Positions 33,643 through 45,100 of a stretch of DNA of 64,000 bases are shown one piece after another. The stretch covers positions 3,596,001 to 3,660,000 of the forward strand of contig CM056878.1 of assembly GCA_029876055.1 (NCBI GenBank), read 5' to 3'. Source of the stretch: Madurella fahalii. Taxonomy: Eukaryota; Ascomycota; Sordariomycetes; Sordariales. The notes beneath the pieces were generated by a model. That model worked only from the letters and a program-made list of their open reading frames with translations, ran no database searches and was not told where the DNA came from. The position numbers were made by a program, and so were the translations under genes. Every line of letters starts with the position of its first letter. Position 1 is the first letter of the stretch.

Positions 33643-36292
33643 CTATAAGAAAAACCCCTCTCCAGCCCGGCTCACCACAAACTCGCACCCTAACCCCACA
33701 CCCTCCCTCTCGTGCGCCGCCAGCTCCTCCAGAATGATGTCCCCCGCCGGGTGGCCGTCGTCCAGTTTCTCCTTGACGTGTATAATCACCACTTTCAAGC
33801 CCTTGAGGGCACCGTGCAGCGGGGATGCGAACCGATGCGGATGGGTGTGGATATGGCTAGTGGTGGTGATGCTCGTGCTGGGCGGGGTTGCCGGGGAATC
33901 GGCAAGTGCTTTGTCTTTATCTTTGTCTCCGCCTTCTTCATGTCCGAGGTGGTGATGGTGGTGGTGGTAGGCGACGGCGTCGGGAGGGGACGATGATGAT
34001 GGTTGATGGGGGGAAGGATAGATGGGTAGTGGGAGGGAGGGCGATTTGCTTTTGCTGCTGCTACTGTTGGTGTGGTTGTGGCGGTGGTCATCGTAGTCGT
34101 GATCTGAGGCACTCGAGCAGGAGTTGACACGCCTGTTGGGGCTGACGGTCTTTGGGGAGATGGGGTGGTCGTCGGATATACGGGTTTCCCTTGGCTGAGG
34201 CTGGGGGGTGGACTTCCGCTTTGGGAGGACTAGTACCCCGTCATCATCGTCATCGTCGCCTTGCCGCTTGCGCTTCTTCTTTTCGCTGCTGCTGCTGTTT
34301 AGCTTTTCCCTCTGTCCCATGGCCTGCCGCGCGTCGACCACTTCCTCTGCAAGTGCCGTCATTTCTTCGATGATGTACCGCGGAGTGAGATGGCCAAATA
34401 AGCGGTCGACGCACTGCGAATCGTCGTAACTGCACTCGATGAAGATGGCCACTAGGTTCCCCGAGGCGATTTTGGGCCCTGCTTCCTGCCAGATCTGCCG
34501 GTTGCGTGGGGACAGGCTGACGCTGTCTGGTTCGACATCGCCAAAGATGAGAATCTCCCGGCCTGTGGTCACGTCCCGGATAAAATATGCCGAACTGTCG
34601 TACACGCAGACCGACTCGTCCTGGGGTGGCCCACCTGAGTAGCCGCTGCCGCGTCTGCTCGTTGCGCCTCCTGATAGCAAGCCACTTTGGCCGCACTGCA
34701 TGCGTTCCTGTAGGAAGACACCGAGATTGGGAGGCGTCGAGTGGTGATGTGCTAGGGTCCCACGCGAAGGGGAGAAAGAGGATTGTAGACCTCCGCCCAT
34801 GCCCATGGACGAGGCATCGAAACTACCGTGGCGGACGCTGCTGCTGCTGCCGCGGTGGCTGTGCCTCTCTATACAGTGACCGTGGCTGACGCCCCAGGTC
34901 TTCACTGACAGGCCGTCGCAGATTTCAAGGTACCCCTTTCCCTCGCCCTCGCCGATGGCGGGAGAGCCGCCTTCCACTAAGCGCATATACGTCACCAGAC
35001 CGGCGCCGTTGTTTTCGTCGCTCAGATTTGGCCATATGGTGTTGTTAAAGATGTGCGTCTTGAAGGCGTGTATTGTGGTCGGGAGCCCGGCCAGGCGTTT
35101 GGGGCGGGTGCCCGGCAAACCGGCAGTGTTGATGACGAAGCCGGCGATATGGTCTAGATGAGGGTGCGTGATTAAGTATGTGTCTATTAGGTTCTTGTGA
35201 ATATGGGCAGCATTTGCCTTTGCGCTGGCCTTTGGGACCTCGAGCCCCGCAAACGGGCCTGTTGTGAGGGTATGTGGAAGCGAAGGCCCGTCGGCCTGCC
35301 CGAGACTTGCTGGTTGCGTATCCTCCAAGATCTTCGCGATAGCGCTGAGATGAACACCCGCATCAACGGCAACGACTGATCCCTTCGCCCACCCGGACGC
35401 GAGCGAGCGGACGAGGAATGCAGTGACATTGTTTTCTAAAGGTCCGCCTCCGGAACCCTAAAGCCGTGTTAGTGAAGGCGAACGATTCCTGAATGTTAGA
35501 TTGGATCAAATCTAGGCCCCCGTTGTCCACTTGAACACGCAGAACCGCATCTCAACATTCAATCATCCGTCACATCTTGCCGAAAGCCGAGAGCGACTCC
35601 GCCACCGCCTGCAATGCCAGGTATCCTTCATTGAACCTCGTATTAAACCAATAAAGGGATGTCTTCGAGCTGATGCTCATTTGAATGAGATTCCTTTGGC
35701 TCTTAGGATTGATAACCAAGGCGACGGACAAGGCATGCTTTTCTCCCGCGTCTTTCAACCCGCAGCGCGCGAGCGAACGGTCGCGACAAGGTAAGAAAGA
35801 ACCGATGGGCTGGACCGGACCCCACGTGCGGAAACTTTCCATGCGCCGGTTTCGTTTGCTTGTCTCTTTGTTCCTAGAAGGGGCAAAAAAAGAAACAACA
35901 GAAACCGCGGCGGAATGGCCCGCGGTGAGTGAGACACACCGTGGGAGAGACTCCACTTCGCCGGGGTCAACGGCGTCAACGGTGCCGGGGTCCTCTCCGA
36001 TGCTGGTGGCCGCCCGACGGTTTTGCCGGCGAACTGCTGCAGCGCAGAGCAGGGGTAGGGCATCCACTGGGAAATCTCGACAGGGACGGGGGCGGAAACA
36101 GACAGTATTAAAAAATCATGAATATCCGAAAGCAGATTGGGGTGGTTTCTTAAGTGCAAGCTGCTCTGAAGAGACTGAAGAGACGGAAGCTGAACTCACC
36201 AGGACTATGACTTGCAGCGCGGGCGCAAGCGACGCAGCAGCTGATGGGACAGCCTCGCTGTTGGCGGCTGTTCTGGCAGCTCCTCTACCCAT
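33643..36292 (-). CDS. PDE1: Class II low-affinity cAMP phosphodiesterase
   Basis: Two exons (36292-36200, 35457-33643) encode 635 residues. The enzyme hydrolyses cyclic AMP to 5'-AMP and damps protein kinase A signalling. The 93 nt first exon ends in ALQVIVL and joins GSGGGPLENNVTAFLVRS in the second, which restores the conserved N-terminal strand of the family. The metal-binding signature is THPHLDHIAG with His129, His131, Asp133 and His134. VSHGHC, FGDVEPD and IFIECSYDDSQ follow, and IIHVKEKLDDG closes the domain. A Ser/His/Pro/Asp-rich disordered insert of roughly 150 residues sits before the last block, explaining a length well above yeast Pde1 (about 370). The second exon begins after CTAACACGGCTTTAG, a consensus branch and acceptor. 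The intron of 742 nt is exceptional among the 49-202 nt introns of this window. Confidence 0.9.
35458..36199 (-). other. 742 nt first intron of PDE1
   Basis: The donor is GTGAGT and the acceptor is TTTAG preceded by ACTAAC. It is between three and fifteen times longer than the other introns modelled here. It has no conserved in-frame sequence, so an additional coding exon is unlikely. It may hold regulatory sequence or an alternative promoter. Confidence 0.65.
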
Positions 36293-38112
36293 CACCGTTG
36301 GCTGACAATACTCGGGGGGTAAAATGGCGTCAGCAACCGATAAATATCGATTCTCGAATAGGAGTGGTCGGGACAACGGAAGCGAATGATAAGTTGACGA
36401 TAAATCTGCGACGGGCAGCGGGCGGCGGGCGGCGGGCAGCGGGCGGCGGGCGGCGGGCAGCGGGCGAGTGGATAGGGGGCCGCCTGCTTGGGCTTGCTGA
36501 TGGTGCAACGCTGTCGTGTGACCGACCGGTTGGGTTCTCCCCGTCCAGTATGCGCTGTGGCTTCCGGAACACGAGTGAGACTTGTGTATGCGCAAATCGA
36601 GCCGAACGGCAATGCGGGATTCCCCTGCGCGCTGCAGGGAGCCGCGCTGGGACTCGATGGCCTCGGCCGGTAGAATGGGCTTTGTTTGATGCGGGTACCC
36701 GAGTTGTCAGCTCGTAATGAAAGGTAAGGTAAAGTACGTAAGCCGAGGGGAGGTTGAGTGTAACGAGGCGCTTCCCTTTGCGACTCGTGACGGACCCGGG
36801 CAAGTTCTTTAAATGGATCAGATCGGGGTTTCGACCGAGGCACCTTAGTCAAATCTCCCGGTGAAGGCTGAACAAGCGGCGGAATAGGTGTGCAAGACCT
36901 GCATTCCAGGCAAGCCACCCAATGGCCAAAGAACGGTTCTTTGGGCGCAAAGCCCTTAACTCCAAGAAACTTCTTGCCCTGCCGTTCCCCTGCAGGAGCG
37001 CACGTGCGGGTGAAATGTCGCAATTGGTTCTGAGGATCGTTGGTCAGACGGTTGTTCAGTTTTAATCCTTTTGAAAGGAGTTAACGGAGGCTTCTGGTTG
37101 CACGAGTACTCGTCTGGACTTGTTGGAAACCAGGCAGCAGCAAAAGAGATGGGAAGTCTTTGTTAATGAGTCGGTTCCGGGACTTCAAGCACGGCAGACT
37201 TGCAGTTCTTCAAGCCCTTCTTCGTCCGAAAGAGCGACGTTGCATTGGGACTGTCGAGCTAACACCCGGCGGGAACTTCTGGCTTGACAACACAACCCGG
37301 AAAGGCTTCTTTCAGCAGCTGGTGGACCCGCTCTGGGTACGCCTTCCTTGCTCGATGCGCCACGCGATGCAGCCAACCCAGTCCTTTCGCGCATTGAAGG
37401 CGCCTTCTTGATGGCTACCACTGCGACAAACCGTCACTGCCAGGCCTAATAAGTCTCGTCTGGTTGCCTCGCGTAGTGGCAGCAGAGGTTGCATCCCGGT
37501 ACTGCCCTCGGCCACGCCGGGCGTGGAGGGTCCCTGCGCGCGACACTTGGCGGCCTTTTCCCGCCTGTGGAGGGTCCGCAGGTTAGGGGCACAGGCCTCC
37601 TGCGTCTTCGCCGTCTCCGCCAGCCTCCTTTGTTTTGTTTCTCTGTTTGGGATAATCTATTGTATCGCTGCAGACTCGACCCAATATCCTGGCATGGACT
37701 CGCCGAGTGACCGATGTCGAGTCTTCTTGTTCCACCTCGTCCTGCACGATGACGAATGGCCTCTCCGATTCGTCCAGCAGACGGTGGGAAGGAATGCATA
37801 TTGTAAAGCTGCACAGCTACCATGCTTTTCGTCAGTTGCCAACCGTTACACAGCAGGAGCCGCCTACAACAATCCATTCACATGTTTTTCTGCCGATTTC
37901 TCCATATATTTCACAAATCATCACATCTGTTGCTCAAACGCTCGAGATTAAGTATTACCGGTCAAAATAGCAATCAACAAAGTATTTTAAAGTACTGTAA
38001 AAAAAACCTCTCTTACCTACCGTGAAAATAAAATGCTACCTCCAAACCCACCCGAAACCCACCTACCTCCTCTATGAAAGTTACTCACCTTTTCTGTACT
38101 CACCTTTCCAGC
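36293..38112. other. PDE1 upstream region
   Basis: About 1.8 kb between the PDE1 start and the stop of the next minus-strand gene. It contains a G-rich tandem repeat (36413-36465) about 120 bp upstream of the PDE1 start codon. From 37900 onward it becomes AT-rich, matching the 3' region of the Q-rich gene. No gene is supported. Confidence 0.5.
36413..36465. repeat. 21 bp G-rich tandem repeat with G-quadruplex potential
   Basis: Two perfect copies of a 21 bp unit (36420-36440 and 36441-36461) built from GGGCGGC and GGGCAGC heptads, preceded by one more GGGCAGC. The plus strand offers at least seven GGG runs separated by four bases, enough for a G-quadruplex. Confidence 0.85.
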
Positions 38113-40509
38113 TCAAAAACTCTGAGGCTTTCTGTTATCCCCCCTCTCCTCCTGTTTTTGTACAAAATGATCTACCTCCCGGCGCTGCCTCTTGGATAAC
38201 CTGCCGAGCCTCTGCTCCAGGTCATCGTCGTATTCATGTCTGGCCGGGATCAACAGCGGGGCCGCATACTCGGGCACCGCCGCCAGCACCTGGTCTTGCA
38301 CGTGCTGCGGCACCTCCTCGAGCTGCGCCTGGGCCTGGTGCGCCGCGCTGCGCGTCAGGTGCTGCTGCGAGGTTAGCATATCGACAATGTTCTCACCTGT
38401 CTCGCGGCTGCGCTTGCGCGTGCGGGGGCCGATATGCTGCGGCGGGCTCGGCGGGCTCGGCGGGGCCTGCGGGGCCTGCGGGACATCGCGGACGGGCGAC
38501 GCGTCGTAAACGTTGTCGTTGAACCACGCGTCGATGTCCTCGTATCCGGTATTGTCGTTATGGTCGGTTCCGCCGCCGGGAGTCGCGACATTGATACTGT
38601 CGTCGTGCCTGGGTCTCTTTGTGCTGGGGCCCTCCACCTCGGGTGAGTGGCGGCTCGGAGTCGAGTGGCGGCTCGGGGTCTTGGAGCTTCGCTTCCTCTT
38701 TGTGCCGTGCTGGGGTGAACGGCCCCTTGTCCCCTCGGCTTGCGGCTGTGCCGCGTCGCCACTTCCGGCTCCGTCGTCGTCGGCATGCTCGGCAGATTGC
38801 GCTTCTTGTCGCTTTCTTAGCGCCTCCCTGTATCGCAGACGGTTGTACTCGTCCAGATCGCCTCGGTGCATCCCGATGTTAACACCCCCGCGCCTGTCCC
38901 GGTTTGCCGACCGGCCTTTTACCTCGAGGGACAGATGCTTGTTGGTGAGTGCCGCTCCGAGACGCTCCGGGTGAGGAAGAAGTTCCTCGGGATCGAGCCC
39001 TGTGTAGTAATCCTCTGGCCGTATGTTGTTCCGGTGAGCGTAGGCATCGGCCCGGGCCTGCTGCCGCTTTACCCACTCGTCGTAGGCCTCGATCATTTCA
39101 TGATGGTCCCGGGTGATCGACGCTGGATTCCGAGTCTCGTGTGGGAAATCCCGAGTGTCGGGACGAATGCTAAACCCCAAATGGGCGGCGCCGTGATGGA
39201 TAAGGTAGCCCAGATCGAACAGCGTCTCGAAACAATGCAGATGCATATAGCCTGCGTTATGGAAGGGATCCAGGGTCCTACCTGTTTGGTCCGAGTACTC
39301 ATCAAAGGCCACACGGAACCAGCCTTTAAGGATGGTATGCGAGCCTCCCCTGCAGTGTTTGTACCGGCACTTGCCGGAGCTGCTCCCGTTCACGTAGCGA
39401 TCGTTGGATTGCGCCGGTGTGTTCTGGATCCACAAAGTCAGGCGTCGCTGGCCGGGGTTAGGGTGGTCGGTCCCGAGAAAGAAAGTAATGAGTTGCTCCT
39501 TGGTAAACTCTGCTGCGGGCTTCAGCTCGGCCGATGACTTGGAATACTGAAAGAGATGGTGCGGTTGCCTGGGGCCGACGAGCGGGCCCCAAGACCGAAA
39601 TCCGAGCGGCCTTCTGTAGACCTGTGATGGGTCGTTACCTGGCCCATGTTTGAGTCTCCGGTTATGTGCGAGCTTCTTACCTACTGGGGGAGTGTATGGG
39701 GCCGATCCCGGAGTTGTGGAAAAGCCTTGCATGGGCGCAGCCATGTGCTGCTGGGGGGGGTTAAACACTGCAAAGCCCGGATTGGGCATGGTATACACTT
39801 GCCCTTGTTGCATGAGCTGCTGTGGCATCAGCTGCTGCGGCATGACCTGCTGCTGTGGCATCAACTGCTGAGGCATAACCTGCTGCTGCGGCATCAGCTG
39901 CTGAGGCATGACCTGCTGTTGAGGCATCAGCTGCTGCGGCATAAGCTGTTGCGGCATGACCTGCTGCATGCCGCCGGACAATGCTGGCGGCATCCCGAAC
40001 GGCGCGCTGTTGTTCGGTGGGGAGATGTTGAACTGCCCTTGCCCACCGGCCGCAAGCTGATTGTTGTCCTGAGCTTGCTGAGGCCCCACACCGTATGGTC
40101 CAGTAGAGGGCTGGCCCTGAAGCGGCTGGAGAGGATAGAGGCTCTGACCTTCTGGTAGGGCAAAAACGGCCGGGTCTGCTGGTCCACCATCATGGGGGCT
40201 GGTGTTCTGGGAGGACGGCGTCTGTGCAGCGAGGACCTGAGGAATAGAAGTTCCGTCGGGAGCAGGTTCCGTTGTGGGCCCCGAATTGTGGACTTGAGTA
40301 GCCTGAGGGCCGCCCAAGGCGGGATCTATAGCCGCATTCAGAGCAGAGTCTATGGCAGCATCTAGGATGTTATTATCTAGGTACCCGCCAAATAGACTAT
40401 TCTCACCAGCGCCTAGATAACCCGCATCGTCTTCGTCTTCGAGACCCATGTATGGGTCGTCGATCTCTTGCAAGTTGTTGTTGTTGTTTTTGTTGCTGTC
40501 GTCAGACAT
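38113..40509 (-). CDS. Q/P-rich protein with PARP-finger-like Cys/His block
   Basis: A single exon of 798 residues; the family is not recognised by name. The N-terminal 280 residues are acidic, then Gln/Pro-rich, with a pentapeptide array of the form [LV]MPQQ repeated nine times (about residues 181-230). The centre, roughly residues 280-530, is ordered. It includes a Cys/His pattern: CRYKHC near residue 380, then GWFRVAFDE, then MHLHCFE near 424. The order Cys-x4-Cys, Gly-x-x-Arg-Val, His-x2-Cys-Phe is reminiscent of PARP-type zinc fingers that recognise DNA breaks. A charged helical region follows (HHEMIEAYDEWVKRQQARADAYAHR). The C-terminal part has basic clusters (KRKRSSK, RTRKRSRE) suited to nuclear import. 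A nuclear, possibly DNA-binding role is inference. A TATA-like TATATAA lies about 185 bp upstream. Confidence 0.8.
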   Translation of the reverse strand: MSDDSNKNNNNNLQEIDDPYMGLEDEDDAGYLGAGENSLFGGYLDNNILDAAIDSALNAAIDPALGGPQATQVHNSGPTTEPAPDGTSIPQVLAAQTPSSQNTSPHDGGPADPAVFALPEGQSLYPLQPLQGQPSTGPYGVGPQQAQDNNQLAAGGQGQFNISPPNNSAPFGMPPALSGGMQQVMPQQLMPQQLMPQQQVMPQQLMPQQQVMPQQLMPQQQVMPQQLMPQQLMQQGQVYTMPNPGFAVFNPPQQHMAAPMQGFSTTPGSAPYTPPVGKKLAHNRRLKHGPGNDPSQVYRRPLGFRSWGPLVGPRQPHHLFQYSKSSAELKPAAEFTKEQLITFFLGTDHPNPGQRRLTLWIQNTPAQSNDRYVNGSSSGKCRYKHCRGGSHTILKGWFRVAFDEYSDQTGRTLDPFHNAGYMHLHCFETLFDLGYLIHHGAAHLGFSIRPDTRDFPHETRNPASITRDHHEMIEAYDEWVKRQQARADAYAHRNNIRPEDYYTGLDPEELLPHPERLGAALTNKHLSLEVKGRSANRDRRGGVNIGMHRGDLDEYNRLRYREALRKRQEAQSAEHADDDGAGSGDAAQPQAEGTRGRSPQHGTKRKRSSKTPSRHSTPSRHSPEVEGPSTKRPRHDDSINVATPGGGTDHNDNTGYEDIDAWFNDNVYDASPVRDVPQAPQAPPSPPSPPQHIGPRTRKRSRETGENIVDMLTSQQHLTRSAAHQAQAQLEEVPQHVQDQVLAAVPEYAAPLLIPARHEYDDDLEQRLGRLSKRQRREVDHFVQKQEERGDNRKPQSF
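39811..39969 (-). repeat. In-frame minisatellite coding for [LV]MPQQ units
   Basis: Nine degenerate 15-18 bp units encode LMPQQ or VMPQQ with an occasional extra Gln. Units differ mostly at third codon positions, so the array is old enough to have collected synonymous change while keeping its peptide pattern. Confidence 0.85.
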
Positions 40510-42133
40510 GGTTTTGAGTCTTGTTCAGACAAGCGGTCGAGAGGTGGGATAAAAGGCACCAGCAATGGCTTGGCTTGAAGTAGCAGCTCTGCTGGACTAC
40601 TCGGCAAATTTTAAATAAAAATGAGTGTGCCTGAAGCTAAACGTAAAGGCAAAACAATCCGGTTGTTCATGGGACGGGGGTCGTGGCGGTCTTATATACA
40701 AATTCTCTGTTCAATACTATCTTTGGACAATGACTCGACACTTGCCGAGTGTAGATGAGCTCTAAACAATGTGGCTGCGGGGAGAAGCAGCCCATCATGG
40801 AGAAAACAATGCCGGTATATTTTTGGTTGGGGAATAAAGGTCGACTCGGCGAGACAATGCGGCGCCATCAACCAGCGGGTCGGCTGCCCATGGTGCTTAA
40901 AATAAGCTTGATAGAACAAAGAACAGTTTGGAAGGAGACGTCCGTTCACACTGCGCAAGAGTTAGCGGTTTGCGCGAGGCTTATGAGGCTTGAACACGAT
41001 GCCGGATGGGGAAATGGTATCAGTAGAGCTCAATGCATTGTCTCAACACTACAGTTCAGAACAGGTCTGTGAAAATGCGTGCATCTCATCATGATGATTG
41101 TGTGGTTGAAAAGGCAGCAATGGAAAGCGAAGAAGACGTACCATGGCTGGTTGCTGCGGGCAGTTTCAGTTTCGCTGATGGATGGCTTCACTTACCTTCC
41201 TCGACTAGAGGATCTTGTAACTGCGTACGAATAATTGAAAACCTTCTGCATGTCCCGACTCACGGATTCGAGTCGCAATTGTCGTTACACAGTATGCTGA
41301 GAATGCGGGATCTGAAAAAGGGATTTGACGTTTAAACGCCTGCGAGATGCTGAAATTTTCTTGCGATGCAGGGCTGGTGCCGGGCCCCACCAATGATTCG
41401 GATCGGTTGCTCTTCGTGCCGAGAGTACGACGGCCCGGCCACCGGGGGACGGGACCTGGCTGCAGGCGGGGCGTCAAAATCCTGGGGAAGCCGAGAGAAG
41501 TAGTTTTGCTCGTCTGACGAGTCCGAAACAGAAATCCTAGGTGTTATATTCCGTCGCGATGCCTTACATTGCCCAAGGAACAGTAGCATTGTCTACGGAG
41601 TTTTCCTTTGACTGACTCGGTGGACACCGAGGTACTGTGGTGCTGTTCTGGACGACCTGCCCTGTACCTGATTGTACTGTACTGTACCTGATGAGGTAAT
41701 TGGTTGGCTTGCAGGGCCCACTATGCCGGACTAGGGGCCACAGCAGGCAGGGTCGCCCGGTCACCTGCGAAAGGGTCAAGGTAACCCAAGGGCATTATCA
41801 GCCCCGCGCCAACCCGTGCCATCTGGCGACATGCCCGCTGGAACCGCTCGCTCGTGGCTCCCACCCAGACCGAACTACGTCACAAGGTCGAGAAAGGACG
41901 GCCGTCGCCAAACGAGTTACCGTTAGGCCCAAAGCGCGACCCGGGCCATTCGGCGCCCTAGGCCCCCACGGAATTTTGTATGACTTCCGATTGCTCTTCC
42001 AGTTGCTGTCCATCGACGAGATCGTCCGCCGGCTCGGTGAACTCGGTTCGCTCGCTTCCCGTGTCCGCTGCTTCCCCAGGAAAGAACTCGCCGGCCGCTT
42101 GTCATCGCACCAAGACACTGCAGTAGTAGCACA
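40510..42133. promoter_or_regulatory. Divergent upstream region of the Q/P-rich gene and DIP2
   Basis: A 1.6 kb gap between divergent starts. It contains a tandem TGTACTGTACTGTACCTG cluster at 41673-41690, about 450 bp before the DIP2 start. No gene is supported inside it. Confidence 0.5.
40692..40698 (-). promoter_or_regulatory. TATA-like element of the Q/P-rich gene
   Basis: TATATAA on the minus strand, about 185 bases before the ATG at 40509, the most TATA-like sequence in this upstream region. Confidence 0.4.
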
Positions 42134-45100
42134 ATGGCCGAACTCAGTCCCGAATTGCAGGGGAGATTGGATGAGTTGGAGAGGGAGCTGGAGGTGAGCC
42201 GTGATTGCCTCTTGCATTGTCTCTCCCCATTCTTCCCCCCTCCCCCCTTCTTCTGCATCTCTCCGATGGTTCCTGTTTGCTCTGTCCCACGCTTCTCTGG
42301 GCAACCTCGCTGACGTATTGTTATCTGTCTCTCCAGGAAGGAGACATTACACAGAAAGGGTGGGGTACACCCGAACCTCTCGCTCGTTGCCTTGTGTTGT
42401 TCCCGATTGATCCCGTCAACACCCCCGGACCCCGCGCCGTCCCGTTGTCGGCAACAGAGCGCTAACCACGCATCCTCTGTTTCCAGGTACCAGAAGCGGC
42501 GCACCCAGATTCTGTCGCAATATGGATTCGAAGGCATTGCCGAGCCGAGGGGAGGCGGGCTTCGGATTCATTCCCCCGACGACGACTCGTACCAGCTGGG
42601 GGGCGATGGACACCGCGCCGCCTCGCTCGCCGCATTGAACGCCAATTCTTCCAACTCCCGGTCGCCCGACTCGCTGGGATCGGCTGCGGAATATCGACCC
42701 CAGTCCCCGTATGTGAATCCTGAGATGCACCCTGCGTCGTTGCTGGCCCCTGGTGGCCCGGTGGCGGAGAACCGTCCGAATATGCGCCACCACAACTCCC
42801 TCTTCCTCTCTGCAACTCCCGTCAATGAAGGCTCTACCCGGTCCGGGACCATGGTCTCCGGTGACTATGCCTTCAACCCCGAACAGCACATGGAGTATGC
42901 GGACCAGCTCCAGCAGAATCCCTACGACAGCAGGACCGGGACGTTGCTGGATTCGCAGGCCTACTTTTCCGACTTTGCTGGGCAGCAGCAGCCTTACGAC
43001 CAGGGGCCTCCAGGAGAGTATGGAGGCCCGCAAAGGTACTCGTCGAGCGATGCCTTCTCTCCCACGGCCGCCATTGCACCGCCAATGCTTTCGGCGAGCG
43101 ACTTGCCCCCGCCGGATGCGCTGCAGTTTTTGATGCCCCTCGAGCCGCGCGAAGTCCCGTTTGCCATCCTCGACGCACACGATGAGAACACGCCCATGTC
43201 AAACTTTGACAACATAGCGGCCGTGCTCAGGCACCGCGGCCGCACCGCGGCGAAACTTCCAGCCTACTGGGTGCTTGACAGCAAGGGGAAAGAGATTGCT
43301 TCCATCACTTGGGACAAGCTGGCCTCGAGGGCCGAAAAAGTGGCCCAGGTAATCCGGGACAAAAGTTCTCTGTATCGCGGTGACCGCGTTGCGCTCATAT
43401 ACCGGGATGCCGAGATCATCGACTTCGCCATTGCTCTGCTTGGCTGCTTTATCGCTGGCGTGGTCGCAGTCCCCATCAATGAACTGCAGGACTACCCGAA
43501 GCTCAACTTGATTCTGACGTCCACCCAGGCGCATCTGGCGCTGACTACCGATAACAACCTCAAGACTTTCCAGCGCGACATTACCGCCCAGAAGCTTCAC
43601 TGGCCCAAGGGAGTTGAGTGGTGGAAGACCAACGAGTTTGGCAGCTACCATCCCAAGCGAAAGGATGACGTCCCTCCTTTGTCGGTCCCCGATCTGGCAT
43701 ACATAGAGTTTTCTCGTGCACCCACGGGCGACCTGAGAGGCGTTGTCCTGAGCCACCGGACCATCATGCACCAGCTAGCCTGTCTCAGTGCAATTATCTC
43801 CACCGTTCCCGGCAACGGCCCTGCCGATACGTTCAACAGAAACTTGCGCGACAAAAATGGTCGCTTGATTGGCGGCGGCGCAAGCAGCGAGATCCTGCTA
43901 TCATACTTGGATGCCCGTCAGGGCATCGGCATGATTCTTGGCGTTCTCCTGACAGTGTATGGGGGGCACACCACTGTCTGGATGGAGAACAAGGCCGTGG
44001 AAGTTCCCGGCCTCTACGCCCATTTGATTACCAAGTACAAGCCGACATTGATGGTTGCCGACTATCCCGGCCTTAAGCGGGCGGCCTATAATTACCAGGC
44101 TGATCCCATGGCGACGAGGAATTTCAAAAAGGGCATGGAACCCAACTTCCAGACGGTTAAGCTATGCTTGATTGACACATTAACCGTCGATAGCGAGTTC
44201 AACGAGCTCCTCGCGGACCGCTGGTTCCGGCCCCTCCGCAACAAGCGGCCCAGGGAGGTCGTGGCGCCTATGTTGTGCCTGCCTGAGCATGGCGGCATGG
44301 TGATCAGTGTCCGGGATTGGTTGGGCGGCGAGGAACGTATGGGCTGCCCTTTGAAACTCGACATGGGCCCAGAGAGCAGTTCGGAGGAGGAAAAGGAGAA
44401 GGAGGAGAAGCCTGCGCCCTCCAACGGCTTCTCGACCCTGCTTGGGCAGGCGACGACCACCACAACCGAACAACGTTCAAAGACTGAGCTGAGCGAAGTC
44501 CTCCTCGACAGGGAGGCCCTCAAGACCAATGAGGTACTGGTCGTCGCCGTGGGGGAAGAGGCCAGCAAACGAGCTGCGAACGAGCCCGGAACGATCCGCA
44601 TCGGTGCGTTTGGATATCCCATCCCCGATGCCACGCTCGCCGTTGTGGATCCCGAAACCGGCCTCCTGGCCTCGCCTAACTCGGTAGGCGAAATCTGGGT
44701 CGATTCTCCCTCCTTGTCAGGAGGCTTCTGGGCCTTGCCGAAGCATACGGAGCAGATCTTTCACGCTCGGCCGTACAAATTCGAACCCGGCAACCCGACA
44801 CCGACACCCGTTGAGCCAGAATTTCTTCGGACCGGTCTTTTGGGCACCGTAATCGAAGGCAAGATCCTTGTCCTCGGCCTGTACGAAGATCGCATCAGGC
44901 AAAAAGTAGAATGGGTCGAACATGGCGGCGCCGAGGGCGCGGAGCATCGCTACTTCTTTGTTCAGCATCTCGTGGTGAGCATCATGAAGAACGTACCAAA
45001 GATCTTCGACTGCTCGGCTTTTGATGTCTTCGTCAACGAGGAGCATCTGCCTGTGGTGGTGCTCGAATCTCAAGCAGCGTCCACGGCGCCAGCCACTAAT

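Noticed and set aside
35685..36305. 206-codon plus-strand frame opposite the PDE1 intron
   Set aside because: It is antisense to the first PDE1 exon and intron, lacks any conserved segment and is Arg/Ser/Thr-rich as expected from GC-rich non-coding DNA.
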